A stretch of DNA of 64,000 bases from DASRDB01 sp035652815 (GCA_035652815.1 DASRDB010000006.1:1-64000), one strand, 5' to 3'; counted from the stretch's first letter, positions 24,753-33,388 are shown. Notes: a model not told the origin generated them from the sequence alone. Numbers and translations are program-made.

Positions 24753-25853
24753 ATGAGCGATCAGGAGATGCAGTTTGCTGATCCCGAATGGCAGCCGCCG
24801 CAGTCGCGCCAGACTCAGGATTTTCAAGCGCGGCCTATCAACACGCCTCGCGAGGAGTACCATGAAGCTCCTCAAGAGGAACCGGCGGATTATGCCAGTG
24901 GCTATCGCGGGAACACGGCTCTTCGTAGCGAATACGCGCAGCCGCAGGGAACTTTCTATACGCCGCGCCGAAAGACACAGCGCAGCCCCTGGTTCTGGCT
25001 CATTCTCATCCTGATAGCGATCTCGCTCTTTGGCGGCGGTGCCTTTGAAGAGGGCCTGTCCTGCCTGTCAGGCTTCCTTATGCTGGCTGTGTTCCTGCTG
25101 GTTGTGGCTTTCATTGGTTTCTATTTCTTTGGTAGAGCCAGTTCACTTGCAGTTCCCGGCATGCTGGAAAACCGGACGTTTGAAGTTGGAGCGCAGCCCC
25201 GGCTGGTTGTAAAAAATGAGGCCGGAACGATTCGCGTACATGCAGGCGAAGAGGGCAGACAGGTCGAGGTGCGCGTCACACAACAAAGCAGGGGCTGGTT
25301 CGGGGCCTCTGCTGCTCCTCGCGTCACCTACGATCAGCAAACGGTGAAAAATAAGCTGGGCATTCGCGCTAAGGGTGGCTGGCCCTTTTTCGGCGGCAGC
25401 GTGAGTATTGACATCACCGCGCCCCCTCAATCCGACCTTGAGTTGAAAACCAACGCTGGCACCATCCAGGTAAACGGGATTCACGGCGAATGTATCATCA
25501 GTACCGATGCCGGAACCATCGATGCGCTAGACGTTGCCCTGCGCGGCAATTCACGTCTGAAGACGAACGCGGGAACCATCACCTTCTCCGGTTCCATCAA
25601 CCAGTTCGGCTCTTACCTGTTCGTCACGGATGCCGGAACCATTGATCTTACCTTACCCGAAAATTCTTCGTTCCAGCTCAATGCCAGAACCGACGTCGGC
25701 TCTATCAGTACTGACTTTCCCGTTGCCATCGAACGCAACTTTCCAGGCGCAAAAGCCCGCGCTATGGTAGGGACTGCGCCCTACCCAGAATTGAAGGTAA
25801 AGACCGACATTGGCTCAATCAGCCTGCATAAGGGAGCGGCCCGAGAGGCTTAG
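24753..25853 (+). CDS. Membrane protein with DUF4097-like beta-helical domain
   Basis: 366 residues. A Pro/Gln/Arg-rich N-terminus (1-75) is followed by two hydrophobic segments (about 80-98 and 108-130) and a domain of repeated short strands (about 150-360) with NEAGTIRVH, NAGTIQVNG, DAGTIDALD, NAGTITFSG, DAGTIDLTL and DIGSISLHK. This is the pattern of DUF4097 putative adhesins. The function is unknown. The ATG follows CCAGGAGCAG. Confidence 0.78.
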   Translation: MSDQEMQFADPEWQPPQSRQTQDFQARPINTPREEYHEAPQEEPADYASGYRGNTALRSEYAQPQGTFYTPRRKTQRSPWFWLILILIAISLFGGGAFEEGLSCLSGFLMLAVFLLVVAFIGFYFFGRASSLAVPGMLENRTFEVGAQPRLVVKNEAGTIRVHAGEEGRQVEVRVTQQSRGWFGASAAPRVTYDQQTVKNKLGIRAKGGWPFFGGSVSIDITAPPQSDLELKTNAGTIQVNGIHGECIISTDAGTIDALDVALRGNSRLKTNAGTITFSGSINQFGSYLFVTDAGTIDLTLPENSSFQLNARTDVGSISTDFPVAIERNFPGAKARAMVGTAPYPELKVKTDIGSISLHKGAAREA

Positions 25854-25892
25854 ATGCCTGTCGAACCGCTCTCTTTCTCAAACCGGCTGACT

Positions 25893-26000
25893 TTATAGCA
25901 AAACCTGCATTTTGTACATAAGTTGTATATTATAGGTTTCGGGCAGCCGGAAGCATTCTTTCCAGGCCGCGTTCGCTTCGGTGCGAAGTGCTGTAGGCAT
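25893..26000 (-). CDS. Possible 35-residue peptide
   Basis: A short frame on the minus strand, MPTALRTEANAAW..MQVLL, begins at ATG 26000 behind GGAAGGAC, a plausible ribosome site. No family is recognised. A longer frame back to 26123 starts inside a terminator and is unlikely. Only the ribosome site supports this call. Confidence 0.25.
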   Translation of the reverse strand: MPTALRTEANAAWKECFRLPETYNIQLMYKMQVLL

Positions 26001-26093
26001 AATGTCCTTCCTTTCGTTTTTTCCAAAGAGGGAAGAGGCCGGGTAACAGTTTTGCTGGCTATTCTGGCGTCTCACTTGCGCATGCTGAAGACA

Positions 26094-26135
26094 TAAAAAG
26101 GCCGCGAGTGAGAACGCTTTCACCCACGGCCTGCT
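26094..26135 (-). terminator. Rho-independent terminator on the minus strand
   Basis: Read on the minus strand, AGGCCGTGGGTGA pairs imperfectly with TCACTCGCGGCCT and is followed by TTTTT. It ends a transcript coming from the right, either that of the small frame at 26152-26265 or readthrough from the thioesterase gene. Confidence 0.7.
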
Positions 26136-26151
26136 TGCTCAAGAATTCAGG

Positions 26152-26265
26152 TTAACTCATATACTTCCTGAAAAAGGGCATAGTACGACCCTGGGCGACA
26201 AGGCAGCATGGCTCGTGATGGTTGCCGCTTGTACGGAATAACAGCTTGTTTGTTCCCAGGATCAT
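26152..26265 (-). CDS. Possible 37-residue peptide with own promoter and terminator
   Basis: The frame MILGTNKLLFRTSG..FFRKYMS starts at ATG 26265, 6 bases after AGAGGGAAAG. It carries a Cys-Cys pair (residues 20-21) and a basic C-terminus. A promoter lies upstream (26332-26361) and a terminator downstream (26094-26135), so a transcript of about 230 bases is predicted. No family is recognised. The transcript could instead be a small regulatory RNA. Confidence 0.4.
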   Translation of the reverse strand: MILGTNKLLFRTSGNHHEPCCLVAQGRTMPFFRKYMS

Positions 26266-26331
26266 TTAACTTTCCCTCTTAACACAAACACAATGACGAA
26301 AAAGTAAAGGAAGTTCTTTTCGTCTTAAGGA

Positions 26332-26361
26332 AGCGTAACATGAGAATGAAGAGTTTGTCAA
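26332..26361 (-). promoter_or_regulatory. Promoter on the minus strand for the small transcript
   Basis: Perfect TTGACA (26361 to 26356), an 18-base spacer and TACGCT (26337 to 26332), read leftward. It sits just after the thioesterase stop codon. Confidence 0.5.
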
Positions 26362-26372
26362 TTGTTTTACGC

Positions 26373-26801
26373 TCATCCCAATTTATATGTCACCAATCCT
26401 TTCGCCACCAATGTTCCCGAAGCGCTCTCAACCTCGACATCCAGATAGACCAGGCTGCGACCTCGCCTTAACACGCGGGCGGTTGCGCGAATATCTTCTT
26501 TCTCAGCAGGCGCGAGATAGGTCACGGTCATACTTACAGTGCTGCCGCGCATACTGTCAGGTACTGAAGAATCTGACCATGCCGCAACCATGCCAGCCGT
26601 ATCGATCAGCGAAGCAATTGCTCCCCCATGCACCGTATTTCCGATAGTCACAAGTGAACGGTCAAAAGGGAGAGTTAACACGGCCATATCAGGCTGCATC
26701 TCGGTCAGTTGTATATGGAGATGCCCGACATAGGGCGAGGTGGGAAGGAACTGGCGGATGATCTCGGCTCGCGTGGGTGAAGAGTTGTTTGAGGTGGTCA
26801 T
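26373..26801 (-). CDS. PaaI-type hotdog-fold thioesterase
   Basis: 142 residues with the hotdog pattern of PaaI/YbgC-like acyl-CoA thioesterases: the GNTVHGGAIASLIDTAGMVAAW helix (about 60-82), then TVSMTVTYLAPAEKEDIRATARVLRRGRSLVYLDVEV. It probably hydrolyses an acyl- or aryl-CoA. ATG 26801 has AAGGAGATAAGC before it and is preferred over the frame start at 26834. An imperfect dyad, ATTACTAC..GTAGTATT (26821-26855), lies just upstream and could be an operator. Confidence 0.85.
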   Translation of the reverse strand: MTTSNNSSPTRAEIIRQFLPTSPYVGHLHIQLTEMQPDMAVLTLPFDRSLVTIGNTVHGGAIASLIDTAGMVAAWSDSSVPDSMRGSTVSMTVTYLAPAEKEDIRATARVLRRGRSLVYLDVEVESASGTLVAKGLVTYKLG

Positions 26802-26891
26802 GCTTATCTCCTTGCAAGAAATTACTACTTTCAAAGTTTTCTTGATGGTAGTATTTTCATACGCGCGTTAATTATTCAAGATGATAGGCCG

Positions 26892-26920
26892 TTGAAAACC
26901 GTTAGATAGTATGCTATAAA
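26892..26920 (+). promoter_or_regulatory. Promoter of the large FtsX permease
   Basis: TTGAAA (26892-26897), 17 bases, TATAAA (26915-26920). The transcript would start near 26927 and include the palindrome at 26936-27022 in its leader. Confidence 0.6.
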
Positions 26921-26935
26921 AAAGACCCGCTCGTC

Positions 26936-27022
26936 TGTCATCCTGAGCGCAGCGAAGAATCTCTGGCCCCCTACTGGCTCGATCCGGCAGGCGCGAGATC
27001 CTTCGCTGCGCTCAGGATGACA
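26936..27022. repeat. CATCCTGAGCGCAGCG palindrome (inverted arms)
   Basis: TGTCATCCTGAGCGCAGCG..AATCT and the inverse AGATCCTTCGCTGCGCTCAGGATGACA, one mismatch, with about 33 bases between. Together with the promoter it explains most of the gap 26802-27126. Confidence 0.85.
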
Positions 27023-27126
27023 GGCGCAAGAGGGTTGGCAATAGCGGGATGACATCTGGAGGGGTTGGTAATGACATGGTATAAACAGGTACGATAATGT
27101 TGGCTTTTGAAGAGCATGAGGAATAT

Positions 27127-30100
27127 ATGGCGAGAGTTCTTTCCCAACGGCAGCGCAATGCAGGCCCTTTCCTGCCGGGTACAGTGTTTTTACTGGCCAC
27201 AAGGCGGCTGCGCCGAACCTCGTTTTTGCTCGTTCTTATTGCCCTGGGTATGCTCGCTGCGGTGGTAATTGTCTGTAGCATCCCGCTCTACTCGGGTGTG
27301 ATGACGACCGCCTCATTACGTAATGCGCTGCGCTCAACTCCCGAGGGAGATCAGATTGTAGTGTATGGCGGCAACTCAGGCCTATCGACGCCAATTATAC
27401 AGGAAGCCTACAACGAGTTTGCGCCCCTCTTTCAGCGCTATTTAGGGAATGCTGTACAGCAGGCCCAATCTTCTATCACCATCAATGATGATTTTTCCTT
27501 TTCTCCACAGCGTAAGAATACTATTTTGACTGTCTATGGCACCGCCATGCAGCTCGCCGCGCCCCATTTTGGCAAGGTTGATGGCCGCCTTGCCCAGGTG
27601 ACCAACCAGCCCATACATGAGCTTGAAGTGATGATGACGCCCGCTACAGCGAAAGACCTGGGGATGCACGTAGGCTCAACTTTCGCCCTTTCTTTCAGCT
27701 ATTCTCTGCCGCTTTCTTCCTCTGATAATGGGCCAACGGTGTACTCCGTCACTTTGCTCGCCCATCTCGTAGGACTGTTTCAGGTCACATCAAGCAATAT
27801 GGCATACTGGCATGGAGACGATTTCAATCCTCTTGCGCTAGCAACTGAGAATACCACGACGGCATACCAGTATACAGTCATTGTTCCTGAAGAGGCGCTG
27901 CTGGCATTTGTTGACCGCTTGAGCGCTCTTCACCAGACTGACAGCATTCTTTCCCCGTCCAGCGCTGGCTATGCCTTTGCCTGGTATTACAATATACTAC
28001 CCTCACACCTGCAGGGCAGTGATCTTCCTTCGCTCATCAACAACATCAACGCATTGCAATCAACGATAAGCAGCCTGTATGCCGATGTACAGAATGATAC
28101 CCCGACACAGCAGAACATGAGTAGTCTTGGACTCTCCGGCTCAATCCTGGGTTCCAATGGGCAACCTGGCTCGCTAGAAGTGCTGGGCGACCGTGTCGAT
28201 GTAGCCCGTATTCCTGCCGGAATTTTTTCCATTCTGATTATTCTGCTCATCCTGTTCTTTGTGAGCCTGATGACAGCGTTACTGATCGAGCATCAAATAG
28301 ATGCCATCGCGCTGCTGCGGAGTCGCGGGGCAAGTAGAGGTCAGATAATTGGCGCATTTTTTCTCCAGAACGTGATACTGAGCCTGCTGGCGGTTCTGGT
28401 AGGCCTTCCACTGGCGATCTATACGACGCTTTTGCTTGCGAAACAGTCCCTGCCGGGCAATGGACTGGATGCGCTGGATGTCATTACGGCGCATCCCTGG
28501 CAGGCGATGGCCGGAATATTGCCATATGCATTCATCATTATGCTTGTGGCGCTCATTACGACAGGTATTTCGCTGTTCTCTGCTGTGCGCATGGATGTCC
28601 TCGCGCTGCGCCGCACAACTGCTCGTAGCTCTACCCGCCCCCTCTGGCAACGCTTCAATCTTGATCTGATCGCGGGTACGCTCGCCTTGCTTGGATACGG
28701 ACTTTCTGTGTATGTCACCGGCATTAATAGCGCCCTTCAGGCGGATGCTCGCGCGCTCATTGTTACTCCCTTGTCCATCCTTGCTCCTTTCTTCCTTATG
28801 CTGGGCTGCCTGCTCTTTTTCTTTCGTTTTTACCCTATCCTTTTAATGTGGGCGGGTCGTCTCGCCGAGCGAGGCCGGGGCGCTGTTTCCCTGCTCGCCT
28901 TAGCTCAGGTTGCGCGCTCGCCGCGTCAGGCCTTGCGGATGGCCCTGCTGCTTGCCCTCGCAACAGCCTTCACCTGCTTTACGCTGGTTTATAGCGCAAC
29001 CGAAGCCCGGCACATCCAGGATATCGCTAACTATGAGACAGGAGCAGACTTCAGTGCGCATCTTTTTGCTTCTGCAAACTCCTCGTCCCTCTCGCGTGTA
29101 ATCAGCCAGTACAGCAGCATTCCAGGTGTTCTCTCTGCCAGCGCGGGCTATAGCGATCAGGGATATGGCGGCCATGCTGACCTGGCTATGGAAATTCGGG
29201 CCGTTGATCCGGCAAGCTTTGGGCGAACAGTGATATGGCCCTCACAGCAGGCTTACTTACAAGCATCTCCACTCTTAGCGAAGCTGGCTTCGCAGAAGCA
29301 GTTCGCGATTACTAATGATGTAATTCCGGCTCTCGTCGATTCAACGACCTTACAGGCCTTACTGCTTCAAGTTGGTTCAAACTTTACCATCTCAGTAAAT
29401 AACGTATCTCCTAAGCAGATGCATTGCCTCATTATAGGGGTAATCGACCATATACCTACGATCAATACACTGACAGCCTCTGCAAAAACAGGCGGCGTCC
29501 TGGTTGATTATCAAACCTACCTGAATGTTTTCACGCAAGATGTGAAACAGCGGGCATACGCGAATACAGTTGAGCCACCCTTGCCCAATCAGGTCTGGCT
29601 GCATACGAAAAGTGATCCCGCTACATTAGAGCGTATTCGCCTGATCCTGAATAAACCGGCGTCCCAGCTTAATCACATCGTCGATCGGTATCTGCTGCTT
29701 GCGACCCTGCAATCCGACCCGCTGTACCTTATCCTCACAGGAGTGCTTGGGTTAGGAACAATAACAGCATTGCTGCTGGCGCTGCTTGGAGATCTGCTTG
29801 CCTCCTGGGTCAGTGTGCGTACTCGTCTCGTCAACTTCGCCTCGCTGCGAGCTTTTGGCGCTACTGCGCGCGAGATCGCGCTTGTGTTCCTGTGGGAGCA
29901 GGGCATTATCTATGTAACCGGGCTTTTGTTGGGAGCAGGTCTCGCAGCGCTGCTCATACTATCAGTGCTTCCTCAACTCACGTTTACAAACATCGACATA
30001 AACCTGGTTAGCCAACAGTTTTTTGCTTTACAGTCGGCGCTGGCTACCCAGATTGTCATTCCACCCACATTGCTGCTGGCTCTCCTGGTATTTGTATGCA

Positions 30101-30183
30101 TATGTGGCATCACTCTGCTGGCGATGATACGCATCGTAACACGCCCACTGCTCAATCAAACGCTGCGCTTAAATGAAGATTAG
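27127..30183 (+). CDS. Large FtsX/MacB-type ABC transporter permease
   Basis: About 1018 residues. One N-terminal helix (about 33-53, FLLVLIALGMLAAVVIVCSIPLY) precedes a large outside domain (to about 365). An FtsX block of four helices follows (around LIILLILFFVSLMTALL, with the RSRGASRGQI loop), then a second outside domain (about 625-855) and a C-terminal FtsX block (around LYLILTGVLGLGTITALLL, LRAFGATAREIALVFL). This is the layout of exporters of lipoproteins or of cell-wall-regulating systems. No ATPase gene adjoins it. ATG 27127 follows GAGGAATAT; ATG 27097 is in frame. Confidence 0.88.
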   Translation: MARVLSQRQRNAGPFLPGTVFLLATRRLRRTSFLLVLIALGMLAAVVIVCSIPLYSGVMTTASLRNALRSTPEGDQIVVYGGNSGLSTPIIQEAYNEFAPLFQRYLGNAVQQAQSSITINDDFSFSPQRKNTILTVYGTAMQLAAPHFGKVDGRLAQVTNQPIHELEVMMTPATAKDLGMHVGSTFALSFSYSLPLSSSDNGPTVYSVTLLAHLVGLFQVTSSNMAYWHGDDFNPLALATENTTTAYQYTVIVPEEALLAFVDRLSALHQTDSILSPSSAGYAFAWYYNILPSHLQGSDLPSLINNINALQSTISSLYADVQNDTPTQQNMSSLGLSGSILGSNGQPGSLEVLGDRVDVARIPAGIFSILIILLILFFVSLMTALLIEHQIDAIALLRSRGASRGQIIGAFFLQNVILSLLAVLVGLPLAIYTTLLLAKQSLPGNGLDALDVITAHPWQAMAGILPYAFIIMLVALITTGISLFSAVRMDVLALRRTTARSSTRPLWQRFNLDLIAGTLALLGYGLSVYVTGINSALQADARALIVTPLSILAPFFLMLGCLLFFFRFYPILLMWAGRLAERGRGAVSLLALAQVARSPRQALRMALLLALATAFTCFTLVYSATEARHIQDIANYETGADFSAHLFASANSSSLSRVISQYSSIPGVLSASAGYSDQGYGGHADLAMEIRAVDPASFGRTVIWPSQQAYLQASPLLAKLASQKQFAITNDVIPALVDSTTLQALLLQVGSNFTISVNNVSPKQMHCLIIGVIDHIPTINTLTASAKTGGVLVDYQTYLNVFTQDVKQRAYANTVEPPLPNQVWLHTKSDPATLERIRLILNKPASQLNHIVDRYLLLATLQSDPLYLILTGVLGLGTITALLLALLGDLLASWVSVRTRLVNFASLRAFGATAREIALVFLWEQGIIYVTGLLLGAGLAALLILSVLPQLTFTNIDINLVSQQFFALQSALATQIVIPPTLLLALLVFVCICGITLLAMIRIVTRPLLNQTLRLNED

Positions 30184-30247
30184 GCATGATGAAATAAAAT
30201 AGTATAGTGACTTGTAGAGATGAAAATACTGATGCGAGGAAAAATCT

Positions 30248-30559
30248 ATGCCCACATACGGATGTTACGTCAAATTCACAGCCCAATCTGGAAAACGCGA
30301 TGCCCTTGTCGAACATCTTTTGCAGGCCGCAAGCTCTGTTGCGCAGCTTGAAGGATGCCAGTTATATGTCATAAACACCTCACCAACCGAACCGGAGAGC
30401 GTGTGGGTGACGGAGATTTGGAGAAGCCAGGAAGAGCATGATGCCTCGCTGAATGTTGAGGGCGCTCAGGAAGCTATCAAACAGGTGCTTCCGCTTCTGG
30501 CTGGTCGTCCTGAAAAGATCGATGTTTTGCCAGTTGGGGGCAAAGGGTTGCTGGTATAG
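30248..30559 (+). CDS. Antibiotic biosynthesis monooxygenase (ABM) domain protein
   Basis: 103 residues of one ABM/YgiN-type dimeric alpha-beta barrel: YVKFTAQSGKRDALVEHLLQAASSV, CQLYVINTSPTEPESVWVTEIWRSQEEHDASL and the PEKIDVLPVGG end. Relatives act on quinols or polyketides without cofactors. The substrate here is unknown. The ATG follows GAGGAAAAATCT. The last codons and stop are part of a 33-base inverted repeat. Confidence 0.88.
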   Translation: MPTYGCYVKFTAQSGKRDALVEHLLQAASSVAQLEGCQLYVINTSPTEPESVWVTEIWRSQEEHDASLNVEGAQEAIKQVLPLLAGRPEKIDVLPVGGKGLLV

Positions 30560-30631
30560 CTCAACAAGTAGAAAGCGAACGGCTGTTCCTGCCGTTCGCT
30601 TTCTACTTGTTGAGCTATACCAGTCTTTTTT
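30551..30631. terminator. Bidirectional terminator made of a 33-base perfect inverted repeat
   Basis: The arm CTGGTATAGCTCAACAAGTA.. (30551-30583) is matched exactly by its inverse (30591-30623) around a 7-base loop, TGTTCCT. TCTTTTTT follows. The left arm begins inside the ABM coding sequence (codons Leu, Val, stop). It separates the ABM gene from a convergent membrane protein gene. Confidence 0.85.
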
Positions 30632-31346
30632 AGAAAGCTTTTGCCGCCTCGCGCTGCTTGCGCAATTCGTCGAATGTGCGCTTGTTTTTGCGGAAGTAGT
30701 GCATGCTCCAATGGGCGGCGGGCATGATAACCGCGAAGTTCATGATCGGGCCGAGCATCAGCATGAGCGAGATGGGGAGCGTGAAGACCAGGACGGTGTG
30801 CAGCAGCACCTGGGCGACTGTGGCACATCCCCACACAACAGTCAAGGTGCGATAGAACTTGCGAAACTGTGGGAGTGCCCAATCCGCGTCGAAGCTGGCG
30901 GCGCGCTGCGGATCGCTTTGTGCCACAACTGAGCGCACGATGTAGAACAGTGCAGGCCGTGAGAAGAACAGCGAGATTAGCATTCCAATACCAAACAGGC
31001 CGCTCACCAGCGAACTCTGAAGCAGCAGCAGTTGCGGACTGCGAAAGAGCAGAGCGAAGATGGCGCTCAACAGCAGGCCCACAACTACCAGAGAACCGAT
31101 GATATCGATATGTTTCTTCCAGATCAGATTGCCAACGGTAAACAGGGCCGGAACCGAACTTGCCAGCAACAAAGCTTCAACAGTAGGCATATAATGCTGC
31201 GCTACCATGTTGATCGCGAACGGCGCAACCGCGTTCAGCAGCAGGGTCGGGAGCATTCGCCGGAAGCCCATTGCGCGACCATTGTTCTTGCTTTCATACG
31301 AGGTCTGAACATTCATCTGAGTAAGAGGAGCAGTCTGTGCAATCAT
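30630..31346 (-). CDS. Multi-pass membrane protein, VC0807-like
   Basis: About 238 residues with about six hydrophobic segments (MLPTLLLNAVAPFAINMV, LLLASSVPALFTVGNLIW, IIGSLVVVGLLLSAIFALL, LVSGLFGIGMLISLFF, VVWGCATVAQVLLHTVLVF, LMLGPIMNFAVIMP). The pattern resembles the VC0807 / YciC-like family of uncharacterised inner membrane proteins. ATG 31346 is preferred because GAAAGGTTAAAACA lies before it. The dyad GAACCG..CGGTTC (31422-31442) upstream could be an operator. Confidence 0.7.
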   Translation of the reverse strand: MIAQTAPLTQMNVQTSYESKNNGRAMGFRRMLPTLLLNAVAPFAINMVAQHYMPTVEALLLASSVPALFTVGNLIWKKHIDIIGSLVVVGLLLSAIFALLFRSPQLLLLQSSLVSGLFGIGMLISLFFSRPALFYIVRSVVAQSDPQRAASFDADWALPQFRKFYRTLTVVWGCATVAQVLLHTVLVFTLPISLMLMLGPIMNFAVIMPAAHWSMHYFRKNKRTFDELRKQREAAKAF

Positions 31347-31543
31347 TGTTTTAACCTTTCTTTTTGTTTGCCGGTTTTCTGAACTTTTTTGCTCTAGCAT
31401 TTTGTTTACTTTTTATGTGGAACCGTTTATTGTTTTCGCGGTTCGTATCTTCTGTGATAGAGTGTATCTGATAACGTGTGAATCTCCATCGGCGCAGAGG
31501 TTGATTGTGGGTTGATATTCGCGAGGATATTTTCTCAACCTCA

Positions 31544-31691
31544 GGGTGGAGTTCGCATGCCATGAACAGGCCCTTCTCGCATGTCATCCTGAGCGCAGCG
31601 AAGGATCTCGCGCTTGCCAGGTCGAGCCAGTGGGGCAAGATCCTTCGCTGCGCTCAGGATGGCATCAGGAGACAGGGGTGGAGTTCGCATG
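31544..31691. repeat. CATCCTGAGCGCAGCG palindrome flanked by 16-base direct repeats
   Basis: The palindrome (31582-31664, inverse arms, one changed base on the right) lies between two copies of GGGTGGAGTTCGCATG (31544-31559 and 31676-31691). This fills the middle of the gap 31347-31807. Confidence 0.85.
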
Positions 31692-31730
31692 TTGTAAATT
31701 TGCAAATAAAAGAGCATTCATCAATACACT

Positions 31731-31759
31731 TTGCCTCTCGCTCCAGTGGACTATATGAG
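31731..31759 (+). promoter_or_regulatory. Possible promoter of the MFS gene
   Basis: TTGCCT (31731-31736), 17 bases, TATGAG (31754-31759), about 50 bases before the start codon. Confidence 0.35.
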
Positions 31760-31807
31760 GGACAGGCATATCCGCCAGCAATATTCTAGAAAAAGGATTC
31801 GAGCAGC

Positions 31808-33298
31808 ATGGAAACCCGGCCCAAAGAGCAGAAAGAGTACCCGGATTCATCAGAAAGTACCATCCCCACTGATAAACAGACGAAGCGCCTGCCTTACCGG
31901 CCCTTTGGTTCGCCTATACGGTCTCCTGCTCCAACATCGCCGCTTGAGGCTCCGCCCCTTAAAGTATCTGTCATAGGGCGGCTGCGTCATCTTGCCAAAG
32001 TCGCCTTCATTAACCGGAACTTTGCCCTGCTCTGGTGGGGGCAGGCCATATCCAGCGTGGGTGATTATGCATGGGATACCGCTCTCGTTCTGTGGGTCGC
32101 CACCTTCCTGGTCGCGGGCCAGTCCTGGGCACCGCTTGCTGTTAGCGCCGTTGTCCTGTCCGCCGCCATTCCGCAAATCGTGGTTGGCCCCATCGCGGGT
32201 GTATTCGTGGATCGCTGGGATAAGCGCCGAACGATGGTGTTTGTGGCGGCGCTACAGGCCATTTTCGCGGCGCTGCTGGTGCTGCCTGCCGCAGACTTCT
32301 CGCTGCCCCTGATTGGGCATGTGCAGCTTCCACTCTTCTGGCGGCTCGGGGTCGTTTTCGCGGACGTTGCTATCCTCTCCAGTTTTGCCCAGTTCTTCAT
32401 ACCGGCCCAGTTCGCCCTCATTAAGGACATTGTCTCGAAACCGCGCCAGGACCAGGCGATGGAGACATTCCAGGCTATTCAGGGTCTCGCGGTCATCATA
32501 GGGCCGCCGGTGGCCGCCGCGCTCGTCTTCGGTCTGGGCGTAATATGGGCGCTCGTACTCAACGCGCTCTCATTTGTCGTCGTCTTTTGGGCGTCCGCAG
32601 CTATTGAGGCACCGCCCTCGGCCCATAGCTTAGCTCCTGGTGAAACCGGCCACTTCTCACGGGAGTTCCTCGATGGGCTGGGCTATGTCGTTCATCACGT
32701 GGTGTTGCGCACCATCATGGTCGCTGAAGTGCTGACCTGGTTGGGCTTCGGCGCGCTGCAATCCCTCGGCTATTTCTTTATTACCGGCAATCTGCGCGCC
32801 CCCGCCAGCGACTATGGCTTCCTGGGGGCTGATTTCGGAGTCGGCGCGATAGTGGGAGCAGTACTGGTCACGGTCTTTGGCAAGCGGATTGGTCTGACGC
32901 GCATGCTCTGGGTCGGACTTGTCACCTCTGGCCTCTTTGTGATCGTGATGTCGCACCTGACCAGCTTCTATCTCGCCCTGGGCGCGGCCTTCCTGTTTGG
33001 CGTCTCCACTACGTCGGTCATCGTGACGGCAGGCCCGCTCATCCTCGATAATACCTCGCGTGAATTCGTGGGCCGGGTCACAGCAGTAATTAATCCTATT
33101 GGTCGGTTAGCGGCGCTGGTCTCGGTCGCCCTGGCAGGCTCCCTGGTAAGTACCGTCCTGCACAACTTCCATGCGAACATCCTGGGTATATCATTCGGCC
33201 CGGTCGATACCGTGTTTACCGGTATGGGTATGCTGGCGGTGCTTGGCGGTATCTATACACGCATCAGCCTGCACGATATCGAAACCAAAACTGATTGA
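31808..33298 (+). CDS. MFS exporter (MFS_3/EntS-like)
   Basis: 496 residues: a Pro-rich, charged N-terminus (1-60) and about 10-12 membrane helices. FALLWWGQAISSVGDYAWDTALVLWV (helix 1) and the loop GVFVDRWDKRRTMV are typical of the MFS_3 group of drug or siderophore exporters, as is FIPAQFALIKDIVSK in the middle. The substrate is unknown. The adjacent TetR cassette suggests a drug-export role, but its operators lie after this gene. Confidence 0.85.
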   Translation: METRPKEQKEYPDSSESTIPTDKQTKRLPYRPFGSPIRSPAPTSPLEAPPLKVSVIGRLRHLAKVAFINRNFALLWWGQAISSVGDYAWDTALVLWVATFLVAGQSWAPLAVSAVVLSAAIPQIVVGPIAGVFVDRWDKRRTMVFVAALQAIFAALLVLPAADFSLPLIGHVQLPLFWRLGVVFADVAILSSFAQFFIPAQFALIKDIVSKPRQDQAMETFQAIQGLAVIIGPPVAAALVFGLGVIWALVLNALSFVVVFWASAAIEAPPSAHSLAPGETGHFSREFLDGLGYVVHHVVLRTIMVAEVLTWLGFGALQSLGYFFITGNLRAPASDYGFLGADFGVGAIVGAVLVTVFGKRIGLTRMLWVGLVTSGLFVIVMSHLTSFYLALGAAFLFGVSTTSVIVTAGPLILDNTSREFVGRVTAVINPIGRLAALVSVALAGSLVSTVLHNFHANILGISFGPVDTVFTGMGMLAVLGGIYTRISLHDIETKTD

Positions 33299-33307
33299 CG
33301 AGTCTCC

Positions 33308-33336
33308 TTGACAAACTCCCTTTTCATCCTTATAAT
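33308..33336 (+). promoter_or_regulatory. Consensus promoter of the tetR-ABC-monooxygenase cassette
   Basis: TTGACA (33308-33313), exactly 17 bases, TATAAT (33331-33336): a full match to the sigma-A consensus. An operator directly follows, so it should be strong but repressed. Confidence 0.85.
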
Positions 33337-33356
33337 TTAATTAACTGGTTAATCAA
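33337..33356 (+). promoter_or_regulatory. TetR operator 1
   Basis: TTAATTAAC-TG-GTTAATCAA: two 9-base arms matching at 8 of 9 positions, right behind the -10 box where a bound repressor would block RNA polymerase. Operator 2 has the same design. Confidence 0.7.
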
Positions 33357-33388
33357 TAAATCTCAGGTAGAAACGAGCAAACAAGAGG

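Noticed and set aside
25893..26123. 76-residue frame on the minus strand
   Set aside because: Its first codons lie within a terminator hairpin and there is no ribosome site. Only the inner 35-codon part is kept as a weak call.
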